The position numbers and the translations under genes were made by a program. A stretch of 8,528 nt of DNA, from positions 1 to 8,528 of the forward strand of contig CALWEE010000057.1 in NCBI GenBank assembly GCA_944376975.1, in the 5' to 3' direction. The stretch comes from an uncultured Lachnospiraceae bacterium. Lineage in GTDB: Bacteria > Bacillota > Clostridia > Lachnospirales > Lachnospiraceae. Positions within the stretch are counted from its first letter, which is position 1, and every line of letters starts with the position of its first letter. Below the pieces are notes generated by a model. That model saw only the letters and a program-made list of their open reading frames with translations. It ran no database searches and was not told where the DNA came from. Positions 1 to 5,562 of the stretch are shown here, in pieces.

Positions 1-1
1 G

Positions 2-580
2 TGGACGGTGACCGGGAGCGGCGCCGTCATCCTGGAAGCGTCGGAAGAAAAAACCGCTTCCGACCGGCCGGATGAAAGGACCGTTCGGGTGACCGGGGCG
101 ACGCCGGGGATCATCGAAGATTACGGCATCAAAGATTCCCAGAATATGGGCGCCTGCATGGCCCCGGCGGCGGCCCATGTGATCGGGTCCAATCTTCGGG
201 ATCTGGGCGTTTCACCGGCGTATTACGACCGGATCGTCACCGGGGACCTGGGAAGCGTGGGGCAGCGGCTTTTGTATGAACTGATGGAAGACAGAGGCTA
301 TGATATACGCCTTCAGCACATGGACTGCGGCGTGCTCATTTATGACAGCGAAGCCCAGGACACCCATGCCGGCGGGAGCGGCTGCGGCTGCTCGGCTGTG
401 ACTTTGTGCTGTTATCTTTTGGAAAAACTGAAAACAGGGGAGTGGCAGCGGATCCTTTTTGTTCCCACAGGCGCCCTGCTGTCCAAGGTCAGCTTTAACG
501 AAGGCGCGTCCATTCCCGGCATCGCCCATGGCGTCATACTGGAAAGCGGCTTTTTCGCCGGGAAAGGAGCGGAAAAATGA
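2..580 (+). CDS. spoVAD: Stage V sporulation protein AD (SpoVAD), 3' part, start outside window
   Basis: SpoVAD is a soluble, thiolase-fold protein of the SpoVA complex. It binds dipicolinic acid and supports its uptake into the forespore and its release at germination. The visible frame opens at base 2 with WTVTGSG and gives 192 residues before the stop, roughly the C-terminal 55-60% of a protein that is usually near 340 residues. The GTG at base 8 is an internal Val codon, not a start. Family landmarks are DSQNMGACMAPAAA (about residues 45-58 of the visible part), YYDRIVTGDLGSVG (74-87), the DCG tripeptide (108-110), the Gly/Cys-rich GGSGCGCSAV (124-133) and PTGALLSKVSFNEGASIPGIAHGV (155-178). 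SpoVAC would be expected just upstream. The stop overlaps the spoVAE start, so the two are probably translationally coupled. Expression in the forespore under SigG is known for this operon in Bacillus; its promoter is not in the window. Confidence 0.96.
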   Translation, partial: WTVTGSGAVILEASEEKTASDRPDERTVRVTGATPGIIEDYGIKDSQNMGACMAPAAAHVIGSNLRDLGVSPAYYDRIVTGDLGSVGQRLLYELMEDRGYDIRLQHMDCGVLIYDSEAQDTHAGGSGCGCSAVTLCCYLLEKLKTGEWQRILFVPTGALLSKVSFNEGASIPGIAHGVILESGFFAGKGAEK

Positions 581-933
581 TCTATTTAAAAGCTTTTTTG
601 ACAGGCGGGCTCATATGCGGCCTTGTCCAGCTCCTGATGGATAAGACAAAGCTGCTTCCCGGAAGGATCATGGTCCTTTTAGTCTGTACCGGCGTCGCGG
701 CCGGTGTCCTGGGACTGTATAAGCCGCTGGCGGATTTTGCCGGGGCGGGAGCCACCGTCCCTCTGTGCGGCTTTGGCTACAGCCTGTGGGAGGGCGTGCG
801 CGCGGCCATCAATGACGACGGGTTCATCGGCATTTTCAAAGGCGGATTTACCGCGTCATCCATAGGCATCAGCGCCTCCATCCTTTTATCTTATATCGCA
901 TCGCTGATCTTCGATCCGAAAATGAAAAAATAG
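577..933 (+). CDS. spoVAE: Stage V sporulation protein AE (SpoVAE/SpoVAEB type membrane protein)
   Basis: This is a small integral membrane protein of 118 residues, the normal length for the SpoVAE (SpoVAEB) family. With SpoVAC and SpoVAD it forms the forespore inner-membrane machinery for dipicolinic acid movement. About four hydrophobic segments are visible: residues 4-20, 31-48, about 53-70 and 88-112. Gly-rich stretches (FLTGGLICGLVQLL near the start, GAGATVPLCGFGYSL at 56-70, FKGGFTASSIGISASI at 87-102) match the family. The ATG sits in an ATGA overlap with the spoVAD stop. A purine-rich GGGAAAGGAGCGG lies just upstream within spoVAD and can serve as ribosome site. The protein ends in a short basic tail, DPKMKK. 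It appears to be the last gene of the operon, because a strong hairpin follows its stop within two bases and the next gene is convergent. Confidence 0.95.
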   Translation: MIYLKAFLTGGLICGLVQLLMDKTKLLPGRIMVLLVCTGVAAGVLGLYKPLADFAGAGATVPLCGFGYSLWEGVRAAINDDGFIGIFKGGFTASSIGISASILLSYIASLIFDPKMKK

Positions 934-934
934 A

Positions 935-1002
935 GATAACAAAAACGATCCCCACCGGATAACCTTTTAAATGGGATATCCGATGGGGATCTTTGTGTTA
1001 TC
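935..1002. terminator. Bidirectional intrinsic terminator between spoVAE and the convergent PBP gene
   Basis: The arms GATCCCCACCGGAT (947-960) and ATCCGATGGGGATC (978-991) pair over 14 positions with one G-T/G-U type mismatch. The stem is extended outward by GATAAC (935-940) against GTTATC (997-1002), with a small asymmetric bulge between. For the minus-strand PBP transcript the hairpin is followed by a U-rich stretch (complement of GAAAAAATAG at 924-933). For the plus strand it is followed by GTTTTATC. The position between two convergent stop codons (933 and 1006) fits a shared terminator. Confidence 0.85.
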
Positions 1003-1005
1003 GTT

Positions 1006-3633
1006 TTATCCGACTGCTCCGGATGGCGTTGTCTCCGGCGGTGTCGGAGCCTCTGTTGCCGGTGGCTCGGTAGCCGGCGGTTCCGTTACCGGAGGCTCGG
1101 TCGCTGGCGGCGTGGTCTCCGTCGAATCCGATTCGGTGGGTGATTCCGCTTCAGCCGGCGTCTCGGCTTCTGTCTGCGGCGGGCAGGTACAGGAGTAAGA
1201 CGGAACGGAAGCGGAGCTTGTAAAGGTCTTGTAGCTCGTGCTCGGCGAATTCGGTCCGGCGATGCCTCCGCAGACGTTGCATATGCTGACGCTGATATGG
1301 TCGTTGCAGTGCTCGGAAGGCAGCGCGTTCAGGTCGAAATATTCGGTGATGGTCGGGCATCCGGCGCTCGGAAGCTTTCCGGAGATGGAGCAGACGGTCC
1401 GTGTCCCGACGCTTGCCGGGATCTCAAAGGAGGCGTTCTCCAGCCCACATTCCGAATCGATACGCGCCATGATCTTCGCCCACAGATATTCGTGGGCCGG
1501 ATCCACGCCGTACAGGTCTTCCATAGGATAAGCCTGGTCATAGCCCAGCCATACGCCGGCGGTATAGTAGGGCGTATAACCCACAAACCACAGGTCTTTC
1601 GAGTCGTTGGTCGTACCTGTCTTACCGGCGATATCCATGCCGTCGTTCATATTGGCCGGCGTACCGGTACCTTTGGTCACAACGTCCTGCATGGCGCTTG
1701 TCAGAAGGTAGGCGGTGCTTTCCTTGATGACCTGTTCTCCTTCCGGGTTCGTGTTGTCTAAGATCACGTTGCCGTCCCGGTCAATGACCTTCGTGTAAAA
1801 TACAGGACGGACATATTTGCCGCCGTTGGCGATGGCGTTGTAGGCAGCGGTCATCTCCAGGTTGGTGACGCCGTTGTACAGACCGCCCAGGGCCAGCGAT
1901 TCCACGTAATCGTTCTCTGTCAAAGTGGTGATGCCAAGTTTCTGCATATAGTCGATGGCCAGGTCGGCGCCCACGTCTTCCACATAAAACTTGGTGGTGA
2001 CCACGTTGGCCGACTGCTCGATGGCCTTCCTCGCGGTGAGGGTGGAGCCGTAAGCGCCGTAGCCGCCCCACCAGTTTTCCGGGCTGTAGCCGGAAGCGGT
2101 GGTGTAAGGCGTATCGTCTTCAGAACTTGCCAGCGTCATGACGCCGGAATCAATGCCCGGAAGATAGCAGGCCAGGATCTTGAAACAGGAACCGGGCTGC
2201 CGTGTGGACTGGGTCTCACGGCTGAAGGAAAGGCTTTCCTTCTTTTCGTTCCGGCCGCCGGCGATGGCTTTGACCTCACCGGTCTCCTGATCCATGATGA
2301 CGAAAGAAGACTGAAGGGCGTAAGGCTGATCGAAGGTCTCGGCGATGACCTGATCTTCGGTGATGCCCAGGGCGTCTTTGTAAGCCTGGATGTCGGCCCA
2401 CGCTTCTTCTTCGTTATTGTAAAGGAGACGGAAACTGTTGTTGCCGTTGTTCCAGAAATAGTACTGCATGGTCTGTTCATCATAGTTGGACACGGTCCCG
2501 TCTTCTTCCTGGACGGAACAGCGCCATGTCAGCCCAAGGGTGTTGATCTCGGCGAAGTTGGAATTGTCCGAGTACTCTTCATCAACAATGTCCTGGATCT
2601 GGTTGTCCTGGGCCAGGTAGACCCGGAGGCCGCCGCCGTAAAGCTTGTTGACCGCCTGTTCTTCCGTGTAGCCCAGTTTTTCCTCCAGGTCTTCAAGGAC
2701 CTGACGGATGGCCGCGTCTTCGTAGTAGGTGAAGATCTGCTGAACGCCGCTCTGGCTTTCCGCGTGCTCGGCGATGCGGGCATAGACGTCGTCCGCCATG
2801 GCTTCATCGTATTCTGCCTGGGTCAGATAACCCTGATCCAGCATGTTCCCCAGGGTCTTGTCCCGCCGTTCCTTGTTTTCTTCAGGATAGCTGATGGGAT
2901 CGTAGTAGGTGGGACTCTTGGCGATGCTGGCCAGGACCGCGGCTTCGGAGGCGTTGACTTCGGAACAGGACTTGCCGAAATAACGCTGGGAAGCGGCTTC
3001 CACGCCGTAGGTGGACGCGCCCAGGTTGATGGTGTTCAGATAAGCTTCCAGGATATCTTCCTTGCTCATCTGTTTTTCGAGTTCCAGAGCCAGGAACTGT
3101 TCCTGGAACTTACGTTTGAATTTCAAAAGCAGGTTTTCTTCGTTGCCGCCGCCGAAGACGTTCAGTTTCAGCAGCTGCTGGGTGATCGTACTGGCGCCCT
3201 CGGAGAAATCACCGGAGGTGACGCCTACGAAGAAGGCCCGGACGATACCCTTGGGATCGATGCCGTTGTGGTCCCAGAACCGTTCGTCTTCCAGGGCGAT
3301 GAACGCTTCCTGAAGGACCGGCGGGATCTCTTCGATGTCGACATAGATACGGTTGGTCTCCGGCTGGTAGAGCTGGGTCACCATATTGCCGTCCTTGTCA
3401 TATATGAAAGATTTATAACCCTGAGGGATAACATCCTCAGAGGTGATATCCGGCGCGCTGTCGATGATCCCTTTAAAACCGCCCACACCGGCGGCTACGC
3501 CCATGACGATGACGGCGATCAGGCAGAATATGACAACCCGGAATATATTAAAACTGACTTTATGTTTGGCTTTCGGAATACCGGAACGGATCTTCTTTTG
3601 TTTTTTAAGGGTTCCGTGTTTACTATAATCCAT
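1006..3633 (-). CDS. Class A penicillin-binding protein (PBP1A-type, GT51 glycosyltransferase plus transpeptidase)
   Basis: This bifunctional peptidoglycan synthase is membrane-anchored with its catalytic domains outside. It polymerises lipid II and cross-links stem peptides. The protein has 875 residues from ATG at 3633, which has AGGAGG nine bases upstream. A longer frame from a TTG at 3654 would translate that ribosome site and is rejected. Order: basic cytoplasmic tail (1-25); one membrane segment (about 28-52); GT51 domain with EDERFWDHNG (115-124, catalytic Glu115), GASTITQQ (146-153), RKFQEQ (174-179) and KEDILEAYLN (191-200); a long linker (about 280-440); transpeptidase with SCFK (Ser482, Lys485), SAN (541-543) and KTGT (671-674). 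The C-terminus holds eight Cys between 729 and 817, then a Pro/Thr/Glu-rich tail with PPATE repeats. There is no LPXTG or second membrane anchor. All catalytic motifs are intact. Cys483 directly after the active serine is a less common residue. It is transcribed alone, divergent from the YigZ-family gene. Confidence 0.95.
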   Translation of the reverse strand: MDYSKHGTLKKQKKIRSGIPKAKHKVSFNIFRVVIFCLIAVIVMGVAAGVGGFKGIIDSAPDITSEDVIPQGYKSFIYDKDGNMVTQLYQPETNRIYVDIEEIPPVLQEAFIALEDERFWDHNGIDPKGIVRAFFVGVTSGDFSEGASTITQQLLKLNVFGGGNEENLLLKFKRKFQEQFLALELEKQMSKEDILEAYLNTINLGASTYGVEAASQRYFGKSCSEVNASEAAVLASIAKSPTYYDPISYPEENKERRDKTLGNMLDQGYLTQAEYDEAMADDVYARIAEHAESQSGVQQIFTYYEDAAIRQVLEDLEEKLGYTEEQAVNKLYGGGLRVYLAQDNQIQDIVDEEYSDNSNFAEINTLGLTWRCSVQEEDGTVSNYDEQTMQYYFWNNGNNSFRLLYNNEEEAWADIQAYKDALGITEDQVIAETFDQPYALQSSFVIMDQETGEVKAIAGGRNEKKESLSFSRETQSTRQPGSCFKILACYLPGIDSGVMTLASSEDDTPYTTASGYSPENWWGGYGAYGSTLTARKAIEQSANVVTTKFYVEDVGADLAIDYMQKLGITTLTENDYVESLALGGLYNGVTNLEMTAAYNAIANGGKYVRPVFYTKVIDRDGNVILDNTNPEGEQVIKESTAYLLTSAMQDVVTKGTGTPANMNDGMDIAGKTGTTNDSKDLWFVGYTPYYTAGVWLGYDQAYPMEDLYGVDPAHEYLWAKIMARIDSECGLENASFEIPASVGTRTVCSISGKLPSAGCPTITEYFDLNALPSEHCNDHISVSICNVCGGIAGPNSPSTSYKTFTSSASVPSYSCTCPPQTEAETPAEAESPTESDSTETTPPATEPPVTEPPATEPPATEAPTPPETTPSGAVG
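1052..1111 (-). repeat. Four 15-bp tandem units encoding PPATE in the PBP tail
   Basis: Four adjacent 15-base units lie at 1052-1066, 1067-1081, 1082-1096 and 1097-1111. They follow a TCSGTNRCYGGNGGY-like pattern on the plus strand. On the coding (minus) strand they read PPATE, PPVTE, PPATE, PPATE. The copies differ mainly at third codon positions, so the peptide repeat is better kept than the DNA repeat. The likely role is an extended, flexible wall-side tail. Copy number in such repeats can vary between strains. Confidence 0.85.
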
Positions 3634-3642
3634 AAAATCTGG

Positions 3643-3648
3643 CCTCCT
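3643..3648 (-). promoter_or_regulatory. Ribosome binding site that fixes the PBP start
   Basis: On the minus strand AGGAGG (plus-strand CCTCCT) lies nine bases before the ATG at 3633, within AAAAGGAGGCCAGATTTTATG. The TTG of the longer open frame falls just upstream of this site and would place it inside the coding sequence, so the ATG at 3633 is the start. Confidence 0.88.
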
Positions 3649-3660
3649 TTTCAAAGGTTC

Positions 3661-3689
3661 ATTATAGCAAATATCGCTGATGAAAGCAA
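3661..3689 (-). promoter_or_regulatory. Predicted SigA-type promoter of the PBP gene (extended -10)
   Basis: On the minus strand a perfect TATAAT (plus 3661-3666) is preceded by TGC, giving the extended form TGCTATAAT. A weak -35, TTGCTT (plus 3684-3689), lies 17 bases upstream. Transcription would start about seven bases past the -10, leaving a very short leader before the AGGAGG site at 3643-3648. No operator is evident. Confidence 0.7.
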
Positions 3690-3698
3690 AGAAAAAAT

Positions 3699-3726
3699 TT
3701 GATATTTACGGCTTTTATGGTACAAT
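3699..3726 (+). promoter_or_regulatory. Predicted SigA-type promoter of the YigZ-family gene
   Basis: TTGATA (3699-3704) and TACAAT (3721-3726) are separated by 16 bases. TG at 3718-3719 gives an extended -10 (TGGTACAAT). The implied 5' leader is about 100 bases long. It contains a small inverted repeat, GCCCG (3798-3802) with CGGGC (3808-3812), and no riboswitch or T-box pattern that I recognise. The -35 elements of this promoter and the PBP promoter are only nine bases apart, back to back. Confidence 0.7.
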
Positions 3727-3834
3727 TAAAAAAGATTTCATCAAAAGTTCACAGATTCGGAACAAACAGAGGTAGTCCGGTCCTTTATCAAAAGTATGCC
3801 CGCGGGACGGGCGTGTCATCCGAGGAGATCAGGA

Positions 3835-4482
3835 ATGAAGAACGATAAGATCATTTACCGGGGCGGCTCGGGCGAGATCGTGGAAAAAAAGTCCCGTTTT
3901 ATAGCGGAGGCGGTCCCGGTCCGTTCGGAAGAAGAAGCGCTGGCCTTTCTTGAAACGGTACGAAAAAAATACTGGGACGCGCGGCATCATTGCTACGCCT
4001 ATATATATGGAAACGATCCGGTCATTTCCCGATGCGGCGATGACGGGGAACCTTCCGGCACCGCGGGGAAACCCATGCTTGACGTGATCGCCGGAGAAGG
4101 CCTCCGGGACGTCTGCGTCGTGGTGACCCGGTATTTCGGCGGCACGCTGCTGGGGACAGGCGGTCTGGCGCGGGCCTATCGGGACGCGGCGAAAAAGGCC
4201 GTGGCGGACTGCGTGATCCTGGAAAAGCGAAAAGGTCTGGCGTTTCTCGTGGAACTGGACTATAACCTGGTGGGAAAGTTCCAGTATTTCGTTGAAGGCA
4301 GCGACGCCTGGCTGACCGGCTCGGAGTATACGGACAAGGCGGTCTTTCACGTGGTGGTGGAAACGGACCGGGCCGAAGCGTGGCACCGGTCGGCCGTGGA
4401 AACGACTGCCGGGAAAGCCCGGATCAGCCCGGATGGAGAACGGGAATTTGCCGTTTACGACGGGAAAGTGGTCTTTTTATGA
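3835..4482 (+). CDS. yigZ: YigZ/IMPACT family protein (UPF0029)
   Basis: This is a member of the YigZ/YvyE family, related to the N-terminal part of eukaryotic IMPACT. The bacterial biochemical role is not settled; a nucleic-acid or translation-related role has been suggested from structure. From ATG at 3835 (GAGGAG seven bases upstream) it has 215 residues, the usual length. An earlier ATG at 3796 would add 13 unconserved residues and has no good ribosome site. The N-terminal domain (about 1-125) carries EKKSRFIAEAVPV (17-29), DARHHCYAYIYG (48-59), GDDGEPSGTAGKPML (68-82) and the UPF0029 signature ending VVVTRYFGGTLLGTGGLARAY (95-115). The C-terminal part (about 137-197) corresponds to the small DUF1949 domain. 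It stands alone between the divergent PBP and the ABC operon. No clear terminator follows the stop, so some read-through into the ABC operon is possible. Confidence 0.93.
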   Translation: MKNDKIIYRGGSGEIVEKKSRFIAEAVPVRSEEEALAFLETVRKKYWDARHHCYAYIYGNDPVISRCGDDGEPSGTAGKPMLDVIAGEGLRDVCVVVTRYFGGTLLGTGGLARAYRDAAKKAVADCVILEKRKGLAFLVELDYNLVGKFQYFVEGSDAWLTGSEYTDKAVFHVVVETDRAEAWHRSAVETTAGKARISPDGEREFAVYDGKVVFL

Positions 4483-4530
4483 GCCGTCAAAAGAAAACGT
4501 CCCGGAAAATTTATTTTTATTCAAAAATAC

Positions 4531-4559
4531 TTGCATTTTATAAGGTTTAAGTGTATATT
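4531..4559 (+). promoter_or_regulatory. Predicted promoter of the amino acid ABC operon
   Basis: TTGCAT (4531-4536) and TATATT (4554-4559) are spaced by 17 bases in an AT-rich gap. A 5' leader of roughly 55 bases would follow, carrying the dyad at 4582-4594 and the AGGAGG ribosome site at 4611-4616. A run of A and T just upstream (4506-4530) could act as an UP element. Confidence 0.65.
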
Positions 4560-4581
4560 GTTCTGTGATAATGGTCTAAAA

Positions 4582-4594
4582 TATTCATTGAATA
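4582..4594. promoter_or_regulatory. Perfect 6-bp inverted repeat in the ABC operon leader, candidate operator
   Basis: TATTCA-T-TGAATA is a perfect dyad with a one-base centre. It lies about 23 bases past the -10 and 16 bases before the ribosome site, a place where a bound repressor could block transcription. The half-sites resemble those of ArgR boxes (TGAAT/ATTCA), but the order is inverted and the spacing does not fit two adjacent boxes. The regulator is therefore unassigned. A chance dyad in AT-rich DNA is possible. Confidence 0.35.
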
Positions 4595-4621
4595 AAAAGA
4601 TCGTCAGATGAGGAGGAAAAT

Positions 4622-5440
4622 ATGATGAAAAAAATCTTAAGCGCTGCCCTCGCGGCTGTCATGGCTCTGTCTTTACTGACAGCGTGCAGCAGCCAGGCAG
4701 GAGAGACAACAGCATCCACCCAGGCAGAGACAGCCGCGGCTGGAGAAACAACGGAAGCGACAGGCGGTGAAGACAGCGGCAAGCTGATCATGGCAACAGA
4801 AGCCGGTTTCGCCCCCTATGAATACACGGAAGACGGCCAGACCGTCATCGGCGTCGATGTGGATATCGCCAATGAGATCGCGAAAGCCATGGGCAAAGAA
4901 CTGGTGATCAACAACATGACCTTTGACGGCGCGCTTCTTGCCGTACAGCAGGGACAGGCAGACTTTGCCGCGGCCGGTATTTCCGTAACGCCGGAGCGGG
5001 AAGAAAGCATGGATTTTTCCATTGAATACGCCACATCCCGTCAGGTTGTCGTTGTCCTGAAAGACGCGGGCAAAGTATCTTCCGTGGACGACGTGACCGA
5101 AGGCACGATCACCGGCGTTCAGATGGGAACGACAGCGGACGGCTACTGCGCGGACCTGGGCTGTGAAGTCAAACAGTACAGCAAATACGCGGAAGCGGCC
5201 ATGGAACTGAAAAACGACAAACTGGACTGCATCGTTATGGACTCCCTGCCGGCTGAGCAGCTTGTGGCGGCCAACGATGACCTGGAGATCCTGGACGGCG
5301 AGCTGTTCACGGATAAATATGCCATCGCCGTACAGAAAGGCAACACGGAACTGCTGGAACAGATCAACGAAGTGCTTCAGCAGCTGATCGACGAAGGAAA
5401 GATCGATGAGTTTACACTGAACCATACGATCAGCGAATAA
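4622..5440 (+). CDS. Amino acid ABC transporter substrate-binding lipoprotein (SBP family 3)
   Basis: This is the extracytoplasmic receptor of a polar amino acid importer and hands substrate to the permease encoded downstream. The 272-residue protein has a lipoprotein signal: KK at 3-4, a hydrophobic core (about 5-20) and lipobox LTAC, with Cys22 as lipid anchor. An Ala/Thr/Glu/Gly-rich linker follows (23-53). The mature domain starts at GKLIMATEAGFAPYEY, with the family signature near GVDVDIANEIAKAMG (77-91). Ligand-site landmarks are SVTPERE with Arg126 (expected to bind the substrate carboxylate), GVQMGTT (165-171) and DCIVMDS with Asp207 (expected to bind the amino group). Two ATG codons are adjacent (4622 and 4625). 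The AGGAGG at 4611-4616 is five and eight bases away, so the second may be the true start. Substrate cannot be read safely; glutamine, cystine, arginine and others share this fold. A terminator hairpin separates it from the permease. Confidence 0.94.
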   Translation: MMKKILSAALAAVMALSLLTACSSQAGETTASTQAETAAAGETTEATGGEDSGKLIMATEAGFAPYEYTEDGQTVIGVDVDIANEIAKAMGKELVINNMTFDGALLAVQQGQADFAAAGISVTPEREESMDFSIEYATSRQVVVVLKDAGKVSSVDDVTEGTITGVQMGTTADGYCADLGCEVKQYSKYAEAAMELKNDKLDCIVMDSLPAEQLVAANDDLEILDGELFTDKYAIAVQKGNTELLEQINEVLQQLIDEGKIDEFTLNHTISE

Positions 5441-5460
5441 ACTCCCTGAAATCAGTACAT

Positions 5461-5474
5461 ATCCGGTTCCGGAT
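5461..5474. repeat. Perfect palindrome ATCCGG-TT-CCGGAT after the binding-protein gene
   Basis: ATCCGGTTCCGGAT has perfect 6-base arms around TT and lies just before the terminator hairpin. In RNA it could form only a short hairpin with a tight loop. It may be a protein site, an accessory stem that protects the upstream mRNA 3' end, or chance. Its CCGG core recurs in the imperfect dyad at 5531-5544. Confidence 0.3.
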
Positions 5475-5477
5475 CCG

Positions 5478-5524
5478 TTTACGGGCTTTTTCGCGAGACG
5501 CGAAATTTAGCCCGTAAATTTTTT
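5478..5524 (+). terminator. Strong intrinsic terminator inside the ABC operon
   Basis: The outer arms TTTACGGGCT (5478-5487) and AGCCCGTAAA (5509-5518) pair perfectly over 10 bases. The inner arms TTTCGCG (5489-5495) and CGCGAAA (5499-5505) pair over 7 bases around an AGA loop. A one-by-three internal loop separates the two. Six T follow (5519-5524). No promoter candidate lies between this hairpin and the permease start with room for a leader, so permease and ATPase expression should depend on read-through. This gives an excess of binding protein over membrane components, a common arrangement in ABC importers. Confidence 0.88.
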
Positions 5525-5530
5525 CAACCG

Positions 5531-5544
5531 TTATCCGGTGATAA
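5531..5544. repeat. Imperfect dyad TTATC-CGGT-GATAA before the permease ribosome site
   Basis: The arms TTATC (5531-5535) and GATAA (5540-5544) flank CGGT, four bases before the strong AAAGGAGGT ribosome site (5548-5556). As RNA it would be a weak stem and might slightly affect access to the ribosome site. It could also be chance. The GATAAT within it resembles a -10 but lies too close to the start codon to leave the ribosome site on the transcript. Confidence 0.2.
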
Positions 5545-5562
5545 TACAAAGGAGGTCAAAGC

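Noticed and set aside
971..1198. 75-codon Gly/Ser/Val-rich open frame on the plus strand
   Set aside because: It is the reverse complement of the PBP Pro/Thr/Glu tail repeats and starts inside the terminator hairpin. The repetitive look comes from the PBP repeat.
2764..3702. 312-codon open frame on the plus strand
   Set aside because: It is antisense to the GT51 domain of the PBP, has no domain pattern, and crosses the PBP promoter and ribosome site.
3727..3834. Possible riboswitch or structured leader before the YigZ-family gene
   Set aside because: The leader is about 100 bases and has only a 5-base GCCCG/CGGGC stem and a short CGGA/TCCG pair. I see no T-box, known riboswitch core, or terminator with a T run.
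4483..4530. Terminator after the YigZ-family gene
   Set aside because: Only a weak A-U stem (TCTTTT with AAAAGA, overlapping the stop) and scattered T are present. There is no GC-rich hairpin followed by a T run.
4673..5425. 250-codon open frame on the minus strand
   Set aside because: It is opposite the well-supported substrate-binding lipoprotein; its composition is typical of a complementary-strand shadow.
5540..5545. GATAAT as a -10 box for a separate permease promoter
   Set aside because: No -35 lies at a suitable distance, and a start seven bases downstream would remove the ribosome site at 5548-5556 from the transcript.
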